From a virus, in the IMG/VR virus record IMGVR_UViG_3300048834_000280, positions 1-32,049 of that record: 32,049 nt of DNA. One strand, 5' to 3'. Below the pieces are notes generated by a model. It searched no databases, was not told the origin of the DNA, and saw nothing but the letters and a program-made list of their open reading frames with translations. The translations under genes and the position numbers were made by a program. Positions 12,437 to 19,070 of the stretch are shown here, piece after piece (the stretch's first letter is position 1; each line of letters begins with the position of its first letter).

Positions 12437-13771
12437 ATGCGCCCCAAATCCGCCGCCGAAATTATCGTTCCCCCCGGCCGTCAGCGCCAAGCCTTCGACG
12501 GTCCAGCCCTGCTGGAACTAGCCCAGTCGATCAAGACACACGGGCTGTTCCACGCAATCCAGCTACGCCAGGACGGTCAGACCCTCGTCTCGGGCGAGCG
12601 CCGCCTCCGGGCCATCCGAGAGCACTTGCTCCCCTTCGGGCACCGGATCATGTATAACGGGGAGAATCTCCCCATCGGCTTCATCCCCACGGTCGAAGTT
12701 TCCTCCGACGACGCGCTCGCGCTCGAGGAAATTGAACTCCACGAGAACCTGATCCGCAAAGACCTGACATGGCAGGAACATGCTGAAGCCACAGCCCGGC
12801 TGCATAACCTGCGGCAAGCACAGAAGGTCGCCGTAGGCGGGGTGCCGGTTCCGCAGACCTTCGCCGACACCGCCCGGGAGATTGTCGGCCCCGACGCCAA
12901 CGCCAACGACCAGTCCACAGTCCGGACTGAAGTCCTCGTCGCTGCCCATATGGACAAGCCCGAGGTGGCCAAGGCCCCGGACCTGAAGTCTGCCTTCAAA
13001 GCCCTCAAGCGGATCGAGGAGGCCCAGCGGAACCGGGACCTCGCGATTGCCGTCGGGGAGACCTTCTCAGTTGGGGATCACAAGATCTTCAATGCCAACT
13101 GCCTCACTTGGATGCTGGACCCTCAGTGGCATGAGAAGTTCGATGTCATTCTGACTGATCCCCCCTATGGCATGAACGCCCAGGACTTTGGAGACGGGGC
13201 CGGTCGACTCGAAGGCATCGACCATTCCTACGACGATTCCTATGAGGCCTGGAAATCCCTCATGGCCCAGTGGTCTGTTCTCGCTTTCACCGTCGCAAAG
13301 CCGCAAGCACACGCCTATGTCTGGTGCGACATCGACAACTTCCACGAGCTACGCGAGATGATGCGCAAGGCCGGCTGGTACGTCTTCCGCACCCCCCTCA
13401 CGAACTACAAGCAAAACAGTGGCCGGGTGCCCCTCCCAGACGAAGGCCCCCGTCGGCAATCCGAGTGGTGCCTCTACGCAATCAAAGGGCATAAGCGGGT
13501 CAACTACATCGCCTCGGACGTGATCGTCACGGGCGCCGACGAACAGCTCTCCCACGGCGCCCAGAAGCCCGTCGCCCTCTACGACGATCTCCTCCGCCGT
13601 TCTGTTAAACCGGGCGACTGGGTACTCGACACCTTCGCGGGCACGGGTACAATCCTCGCGGCGGCCCATCCCCTCAAGTGTGTGGCAGTGGCGGTCGAAC
13701 AGAATCCGACCTACTACGGGATCTGCCTACAGCGGCTGGATGGCCTCGAGAAGCAAGGGAAGCTGATATGA
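12437..13771 (+). CDS. ParB-like nuclease domain fused to DNA methyltransferase (444 aa)
   Basis: The N-terminal ~140 residues carry the ParB/Srx fold signature: SGERRLRAI (about 55-63) and ENLIRKDLTWQEHAEA (about 103-118). The C-terminal part is an amino-methyltransferase: motif IV TDPPYG at 240-245 comes before motif I DTFAGTGT at 398-405, an order typical of beta-class N6-adenine or N4-cytosine enzymes. It probably modifies phage DNA, for example against host restriction; no cognate endonuclease is visible nearby. ParB-methyltransferase fusions are common in phages. The target sequence is unknown. Confidence 0.9.
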   Translation: MRPKSAAEIIVPPGRQRQAFDGPALLELAQSIKTHGLFHAIQLRQDGQTLVSGERRLRAIREHLLPFGHRIMYNGENLPIGFIPTVEVSSDDALALEEIELHENLIRKDLTWQEHAEATARLHNLRQAQKVAVGGVPVPQTFADTAREIVGPDANANDQSTVRTEVLVAAHMDKPEVAKAPDLKSAFKALKRIEEAQRNRDLAIAVGETFSVGDHKIFNANCLTWMLDPQWHEKFDVILTDPPYGMNAQDFGDGAGRLEGIDHSYDDSYEAWKSLMAQWSVLAFTVAKPQAHAYVWCDIDNFHELREMMRKAGWYVFRTPLTNYKQNSGRVPLPDEGPRRQSEWCLYAIKGHKRVNYIASDVIVTGADEQLSHGAQKPVALYDDLLRRSVKPGDWVLDTFAGTGTILAAAHPLKCVAVAVEQNPTYYGICLQRLDGLEKQGKLI

Positions 13772-13929
13772 GCTATCATCGACACTGGTACGCTGTCGAA
13801 AATTATCGTTTTCCGGGCTGGGAACTGGGAAACCTCACAACCTGTCTCTACAGAGCAAAGACAATCCATTGGAAATTCCTTAAATGGCGAGGTTTCTTTG
13901 AAATTCCTTTCACAAGGAAAGCGCGATGA
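13768..13929 (+). CDS. Small basic aromatic protein (53 aa)
   Basis: The ATG overlaps the methyltransferase stop (ATGA) and the stop overlaps the next ATG. The 53-residue product is basic and rich in Trp, Tyr and Phe (HRHWYAVENYRFPGWELGN). Its bases are much poorer in GC than those of either neighbour, which suggests a recently inserted accessory gene (a moron). No family is recognised. Confidence 0.6.
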   Translation: MSYHRHWYAVENYRFPGWELGNLTTCLYRAKTIHWKFLKWRGFFEIPFTRKAR

Positions 13930-14336
13930 CCCCCCCCAATCCGTTCGACGCCCGGCTCGTCTTCATGGACGGCCCTCTCGCCCTCTACGTCCACGAAGCC
14001 TCGTCTCAGGAGCTCCTCGATGCCTACGCCCGTATCGGCCGTTACCTCACCATCGCCGGCCAGCAGCTCGACGCTGAAGCTGTCCGTAAAGCCAACCGGG
14101 CCGTGCCCGAGCCCCCTGATGATAGTGTCGGAGGCTCCGGGACCGAAGGAAGTGGAGGCTGGAGCTCCCATAGCATCGACGGCCGCGTGGCTCCTGTCCG
14201 AATGTATGAAAGAGGCGGAGCTTCGCCTGAGCGCATTTACTTCGACGGTCGGGAGGGAATTGCCCCCAGGAGCGGACCCGGGCAACTGGATCGCCAGTAC
14301 GATCAAAGCTCGAACCCCCGCCCACCGACTGATTAA
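13926..14336 (+). CDS. Hypothetical protein overlapping the polymerase gene (136 aa)
   Basis: A good AAGG-type site (CACAAGGAAAGCGCG) precedes the ATG at 13926. The first 60 residues (MTPPNPFDARLVFMDGPLAL, then AYARIGRYLTIAGQQLDAEAV) look like a real helical protein. From about residue 64 on, the frame runs through the start of the polymerase gene and its composition turns Gly/Ser/Pro-rich, as for an out-of-phase reading. Either the protein really has this long overlapping tail, or its frame is joined to the polymerase frame by a +1 shift near 14112-14121. Confidence 0.5.
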   Translation: MTPPNPFDARLVFMDGPLALYVHEASSQELLDAYARIGRYLTIAGQQLDAEAVRKANRAVPEPPDDSVGGSGTEGSGGWSSHSIDGRVAPVRMYERGGASPERIYFDGREGIAPRSGPGQLDRQYDQSSNPRPPTD

Positions 14337-16479
14337 CGGCAAGTACGTCCTCCCACCCCTAGCCGCTGGCCGGGACCTCCTTCTCCAGGAGGTCGATCTA
14401 TGCAAGCCCACAGTCGTGGTCGCAATGGGCAACATTGCCCTCTGGGCCCTCACCGGCAAATGGGGAGTCCGAAAGTGGCGATCCTCTATCCTCCAAGGCG
14501 AAGTCAATGGGCACCGATTTAAAGTTATCCCAGTCGAAACCCCAACCTCGGTACTCCGAGAGTGGCCCCGCCGCGGTCTACTCGTCCACGATCTGCGACG
14601 GGCAAAAGTGGAACTTGGCCGAGGGCCAGAGGTTTCAATCCCTAAATATCAATTCATTATCCGCCCCAATTTCCAACAAGCTTCGGCGTGCCTCCGTGAA
14701 CTCCTCGCCCGGCTGGATAATTCCTCCAGCCTTATCCCCCTTGCGGCTGACATCGAAACGCGAGCAGGCCATACTGCTTGCTTGGGTATCGCTTGGTCGC
14801 GGCTGGAGGCAATATGTGTGCCTTGGATGTGTGTGGAACGTGCGGAAGGTTATTGGAACGTCGAGGAAGAACTGGAGCTTGTTCTCTTCACTAATCAGAT
14901 CCTAACGCATCCAAAGGCCTCGGTGACCTGGCAGAACGGCGCATATGACCACCAGTACGAGCACCGATGGCATTTCATCCAGCCTAATCTTGGTTGGGAC
15001 ACAATGCTGGCCCACCACAGCATGTTTTCCATTAGCCCGAAAGGTCTCGATCACCTATCGTCCCTGTATTGTGACTATCATGCCTACTGGAAAGATGATG
15101 GTAAGCTATGGGACCCCTCAATCCCGGAAGAAGATTTTTGGACCTACAACTGCGAGGATTGTGTTAGAACCTTCGAGATTCGAGAGGCTGAAGAAGCAGC
15201 CATCCAGCACCTATCTCTCGACTGGCCAAAGCTTCCCTCCGTCGTCGCCTTTCAACACGCCCTCCAGCCCGCCGTCGTACGCATGATGCTCCGGGGCGTC
15301 CGCTCCGACGACCGCACCCGATCCGAGATGGGCAGAGCTCTGCTCGCCGCTTCCCAGCGCCTCCAAGGGGAGCTAACCCAGCTCTGCGGAGCCGAGCTCA
15401 ACATCAACTCCCCGAAGCAGATGCAGGAGTTCTTCTACGAAACGCTCCGGCAGACGCCGGTGAAGAAGCGGCGCCCCGACGGCACCTGGGGGCCGACCTG
15501 CGACGATGACGCCCTCCAAACGATCGCCCTGCGGGAGCCCGTTCTCCGCCCCGTCGTCGCCCGTATTCAGGCCCTCCGCTCGGGCGGGAAATTCCTATCT
15601 ACCTACGTCCAGATGCCACGGGACACGGATGGCCGGATGCGTTGCTCCTACAACGTGGCCGGGACAGTCACCTATCGCTTCAGCTCGTCCGAGAATGCTT
15701 TTGGCTCCGGGGGAAACCTTCAGAACATCCCAGTCGGCGACAAGGACGAAGACGCCCTGATCCTCCTTCCCAATATCCGAAAGCTTTTCCTCTTCGATGA
15801 AGGCTACACCGGATTCGATCTCGACGGCGACTCCGCTGACCTCCGCATTGTAACTGGCGAGTCGGGGTGCCGCCAGATGCAGGCCTACTTCGCCGCTGGC
15901 GCTAAGCCCTACGTCGAGATCGCGAAGGAGTTCTACCGCGACCCCTCCATCACCAAGCACCATCCCTCTTACAAACGCATGAAAGCCCTATGCCATGGAA
16001 CGAATTACGGAGGTGAATCTGCCGGACTCGCTGGACGAGTCGGATTGCCTGTCCATGACGTGGATCGAATCCAGTCCTGGTATTTTGGAATGTGTCCTGA
16101 AATCAAGCGATGGCAAGACGATATTAGAGACCAGTGTGACCGCCGTGGATATATTGAAAATCCTTTTGGCTACAGACTCTGGCGATGGGATCGCACTAGT
16201 CGTAAGCTACATAATGAATTCCTCGCGTGGATCCCACAGTCTTCAGTAGGGATACTGATTAACAAGGCCCTCCTGGCCATCGACCAATCCCTGCCGTGGT
16301 GCCAGCTCCTGCTCCAGGTCCACGATTCCCTTACCGGCCAGTACCCAACCCACATGGGGGACGAGGCGAAGCGGCAGATCCTCCGGGCAGCGGAGGTGGA
16401 GATCCCCTGCAAGTCGGGCACCATCATCGTCCCGATGGGGCTTAAGACCTCGCCCAAGTCCTGGGGGGATTGCGAGTGA
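14119..16479 (+). CDS. UDG-like domain fused to family A DNA polymerase (786 aa)
   Basis: The start at 14119 is chosen because the UDG-like homology begins there (MIVSEAPGPKE); the frame is open further upstream but lies out of phase with the previous gene. Residues 1-155 resemble family 4/5 uracil-DNA glycosylases, but the usual HP of the last motif is replaced (PVETPTSVLR, 138-147). Proofreading residues are D211/E213, N273/D277 and Y343/D347. Polymerase motif A has D569 and D574, motif B is K622...H626...Y630, motif C is QVHDS (733-737). The replicative polymerase of the phage is a safe call; glycosylase activity is doubtful. Two stretches (about 14480-15230 and 15940-16260) have lower GC than the rest. 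Confidence 0.9.
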   Translation: MIVSEAPGPKEVEAGAPIASTAAWLLSECMKEAELRLSAFTSTVGRELPPGADPGNWIASTIKARTPAHRLINGKYVLPPLAAGRDLLLQEVDLCKPTVVVAMGNIALWALTGKWGVRKWRSSILQGEVNGHRFKVIPVETPTSVLREWPRRGLLVHDLRRAKVELGRGPEVSIPKYQFIIRPNFQQASACLRELLARLDNSSSLIPLAADIETRAGHTACLGIAWSRLEAICVPWMCVERAEGYWNVEEELELVLFTNQILTHPKASVTWQNGAYDHQYEHRWHFIQPNLGWDTMLAHHSMFSISPKGLDHLSSLYCDYHAYWKDDGKLWDPSIPEEDFWTYNCEDCVRTFEIREAEEAAIQHLSLDWPKLPSVVAFQHALQPAVVRMMLRGVRSDDRTRSEMGRALLAASQRLQGELTQLCGAELNINSPKQMQEFFYETLRQTPVKKRRPDGTWGPTCDDDALQTIALREPVLRPVVARIQALRSGGKFLSTYVQMPRDTDGRMRCSYNVAGTVTYRFSSSENAFGSGGNLQNIPVGDKDEDALILLPNIRKLFLFDEGYTGFDLDGDSADLRIVTGESGCRQMQAYFAAGAKPYVEIAKEFYRDPSITKHHPSYKRMKALCHGTNYGGESAGLAGRVGLPVHDVDRIQSWYFGMCPEIKRWQDDIRDQCDRRGYIENPFGYRLWRWDRTSRKLHNEFLAWIPQSSVGILINKALLAIDQSLPWCQLLLQVHDSLTGQYPTHMGDEAKRQILRAAEVEIPCKSGTIIVPMGLKTSPKSWGDCE

Positions 16480-17666
16480 GCCGACATCACGAGAATTGGC
16501 TCAAGGCCTACCTCGAATATTCCTCCTACATGGAGGCCCCCACGCACATGCGGTTCTGGTGCGGAGTCTCCGCGATAGCGGGGGCCCTCCGACGGAAGGT
16601 CTGGATCGACATGGCGTACTTCAAGTGGTACGCTAACTTCTACGTGGTGCTGGTGGCACCTCCAGGTGTGGTGTCGAAGTCCACCACTTCCTCCGTCGCC
16701 ATGTCGATCCTCCGCGACGTACCTGGAGTCAAGTTCGGCCCCGACATCGTAACCTGGCCTTCCCTCGTGACCTCCTTTGCCGCTTCCGCCGAGGCCTTCG
16801 AGTACCCCCCAGGCACCTGGAATACCATGTCAGCGATGACCCTCGACTCGTCCGAGTTTGGCAACCTGCTCAACCCCCAGGACCGGGAGATGGTCGATCT
16901 CTACGTCACTCTGTGGGATGGCAAAACCGGCGAACTCCGGAAGGAAACCAAAACCAGCGGCAACGACTCCGTCCAGAACCCTTGGATCAACATGGTCGCC
17001 TGCACCACGCCCGCCTGGATCGCCGGTTCCTTCCCCGAGTACATGATCGGGGGTGGCTTCACCTCCCGGTGTGTCTTCGTCTACGCGGAGAAGAAGGAGA
17101 AGCAGGTCGCCTACCCCTCTCTATCCGTCCCCAAAAACATCAAGCATCAGCGCCAGTTCCTCCTCGACGATCTGATCCAGATTTCCAGTCTCACCGGCGA
17201 ATACAAACTCACCCCGGAAGCCTTCGCCTGGGGTACCGAGTGGTACACCCGACATAATGAGAACCCGCCCCCCGCCCTGAACGATGATCGCTTCGGCGGC
17301 TACCTCGCCCGGAAGCAAACCCACATCCACAAGCTCGCGATGGTCATCGCAGCTGCAACCTCGGAGTCCCTCTGGATCACCGCCGAGCACCTAGCCACCG
17401 CCGCCCAGATGGTCTCCGACCTCGAGCCCGACATGGCCCAGGTCTTCGCCAAGATCGGTCGGTCCGACGAGTCCCTCCACACCGAACGCCTACTCAACTA
17501 CATCCGAGCGACAGGCAAGATCGAATGGGCGGAGGCCTTCCGGCACGTCCACAAGTACTTTCCAGGGATCAAGGACTACGAGAACATCCTCGCCGGGCTC
17601 ATCCGCTCGGGCCTCATCGGCATGGAGCAGACTGGGAACACGGTCTACCTTACAGCGAAGCGTTAG
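16476..17666 (+). CDS. DUF3987-like helicase/primase-associated protein (396 aa)
   Basis: The GTG at 16476 overlaps the polymerase stop (GTGA) and is preferred to the TTG at 16470. The product matches the general layout of DUF3987-type replication proteins: an N-terminal helical part (WLKAYLEYSSYMEAPTHMRFWCGVSAIAGALRRKVW), a P-loop-like strand YVVLVAPPGVVSKSTTSS (about 57-73) and a C-terminal helical domain. K68, S69 and T70 fit a P-loop, but the usual Gly before Lys is Ser67. It likely acts with the polymerase at the fork. Its stop interlocks with that of the convergent holin gene. Confidence 0.7.
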   Translation: MSRHHENWLKAYLEYSSYMEAPTHMRFWCGVSAIAGALRRKVWIDMAYFKWYANFYVVLVAPPGVVSKSTTSSVAMSILRDVPGVKFGPDIVTWPSLVTSFAASAEAFEYPPGTWNTMSAMTLDSSEFGNLLNPQDREMVDLYVTLWDGKTGELRKETKTSGNDSVQNPWINMVACTTPAWIAGSFPEYMIGGGFTSRCVFVYAEKKEKQVAYPSLSVPKNIKHQRQFLLDDLIQISSLTGEYKLTPEAFAWGTEWYTRHNENPPPALNDDRFGGYLARKQTHIHKLAMVIAAATSESLWITAEHLATAAQMVSDLEPDMAQVFAKIGRSDESLHTERLLNYIRATGKIEWAEAFRHVHKYFPGIKDYENILAGLIRSGLIGMEQTGNTVYLTAKR

Positions 17667-18040
17667 CTCCCGGAGCCCCAACGGCGGGCAGCTAGCTGCT
17701 CAAAAGCCGTAATCGCGCGGGCACCCATGTGCCCACTGATTCCGACCAGACTCGCCGTCAACAGCGGTGAGACGCGGAACTCTTCGCATATCCAGAATGC
17801 AAGCAGCCCGGCAAAGGCACTCGTAGTCAATTCCCCAATCAAATGGGTGATGTTCCAAGCTTGCACAGTACCAGCTCTCACTTTGCTATAAAAGGCAACG
17901 AACCCACCGAGGAGGGCCAGCGAGAGCAAAAACGCATACTCACGCAGACTATAATCAAGCGGGTGCTTACCATTAGCGACGGCACTGGATACGTGGAGTG
18001 CCAGCACGAAAGCAACGACAGTGATTATTGTTCTGGACAT
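17663..18040 (-). CDS. Holin, superfamily III (LydA-like) (125 aa)
   Basis: The start at 18040 gives a product beginning MSRTIITVVAFVLAL; a longer frame from 18175 adds a polar stretch that overlaps the tail fibre gene and looks non-coding. Hydrophobic segments are at about 4-20, 35-52, 66-85 and 92-105. The block ITHLIGELTTSAFAGLLAFW and LLTASLVGISGHMGARA are characteristic of LydA-type holins, which permeabilise the inner membrane at lysis. The first segment may be a cleaved signal or a transmembrane helix. No endolysin gene is beside it. Confidence 0.75.
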   Translation of the reverse strand: MSRTIITVVAFVLALHVSSAVANGKHPLDYSLREYAFLLSLALLGGFVAFYSKVRAGTVQAWNITHLIGELTTSAFAGLLAFWICEEFRVSPLLTASLVGISGHMGARAITAFEQLAARRWGSGS

Positions 18041-18137
18041 GCGTGTTATCCCAAACGGACTCCATTGAATTCGGAGATGAGACAAGCGGCGCCGTTCACC
18101 CGAGTCAACTCGGGAGGAATTTCTGGAGAGCCCATAG

Positions 18138-19070
18138 TTACTCAAGTAAATAAGTAAAGTGGTATGAAGCGACATATCCAGAAGTTCCCGGATAAGTGTC
18201 TTGCAGCCAAGCTACCTGAGTCGCAGCTAAACCACTGCCCCGAACACGAACAGTTAAGTCCGCGCCGGGTACTGCCATAACCCCGGCTACTTTATGTGTT
18301 TCCCCAACCAGTCCCGTTACCGCAATTGGTAGCGAAAGGGAGAAAGTGGCACTAGCGGCAGATGCTGGGGTTATCGTGCACTGTCCGGAAACTGTAACTA
18401 CATTCCCAACACGCAGGTATTGCGCAACTTCTACTGAGACACTAGTAATGTTCGATTGATTGGCCACCGTGGGCGTATAGGTGCCACTGAGAAGATTAGC
18501 GGCCGATAGCGCCCCCCCGACAGCTAACGCCCCAGCGAAAGCAGCCGCACCGCTAGCCTGAATGCTAAATTGATTAACCAGGGTTTGCACAGCCCCGGCG
18601 GACACACTCGCCATCGTATACAGCGTCAGGCCATCCGTCATGTAGAGCAACATACCGGCGCCGGTCACTTTAGCCCGATAGTTTGTACCATCGTAATAGC
18701 TGTTTCGATAGAGGCCTGTGGCCAGACTGGACCCGCTAATTGCGGCAACAGCTCCTAAGTCGATCACAGAGTGTGAAGCTGTCCAACTTGTCGGGGCGAC
18801 GCCAATCCCCATAGCTGGAAACTGGGCACCAGTCTGGTTGAAAGTGACATACTGGCCCGCGGCTGCAGCAGCCCCTGCTCCGGTATGCTTATACCCCGCC
18901 ATCGGCAGGTTCGCCGTCGGGACTGTCCGACCGCTCTTGTCGATGGAGTTGGTTATCTCCGTTGCGATGTCGGAGAGGGTATTATTCGCCCAGGTAGACG
19001 AAATCTGCGTCAGCGTGACAACCGGGTTCCCGGCGGGGAGGGTATAAACCCCTGATCCATTGCGGCTCAT
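18138..19070 (-). CDS. Tail fibre protein (310 aa)
   Basis: The N-terminal 60 residues (SGVYTLPAGNPVVTLTQISS, then WANNTLSDIATEITNSIDK and PMAGYKHTG) are the usual virion-anchoring start of fibres in podovirus-like phages. The middle is Gly/Ala/Ser-rich and beta-like, and the C-terminal part with GTYTPTV and YLRVGNVVTVSGQ is found in many fibre receptor-binding tips. It probably contacts the host surface. The start overlaps the upstream gene's stop (ATGA). The gene is short for a fibre. Confidence 0.85.
   Translation of the reverse strand: MSRNGSGVYTLPAGNPVVTLTQISSTWANNTLSDIATEITNSIDKSGRTVPTANLPMAGYKHTGAGAAAAAGQYVTFNQTGAQFPAMGIGVAPTSWTASHSVIDLGAVAAISGSSLATGLYRNSYYDGTNYRAKVTGAGMLLYMTDGLTLYTMASVSAGAVQTLVNQFSIQASGAAAFAGALAVGGALSAANLLSGTYTPTVANQSNITSVSVEVAQYLRVGNVVTVSGQCTITPASAASATFSLSLPIAVTGLVGETHKVAGVMAVPGADLTVRVRGSGLAATQVAWLQDTYPGTSGYVASYHFTYLLE

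Noticed and set aside
12437-13771. The ParB-like domain as the partition protein for the parS site
   Set aside because: The domain is fused to a methyltransferase and no typical helix-turn-helix or dimerisation part of partition ParB is evident; such fusions are common without parS.
14020-14118. Earlier start of the polymerase frame at 14020
   Set aside because: The first 33 residues are Ser/Pro/Thr-rich and out of phase with the gene at 13926; UDG-like similarity begins at 14119.
10592-16479. Z-genome (2-aminoadenine) system, from MazG-like protein plus family A polymerase
   Set aside because: No PurZ-like or DatZ-like gene is visible, and MazG-like genes are common in ordinary phages.
18041-18175. 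Longer holin start at 18175
   Set aside because: The added residues are polar, unlike holins, and overlap the tail fibre gene; no good ribosome binding site.
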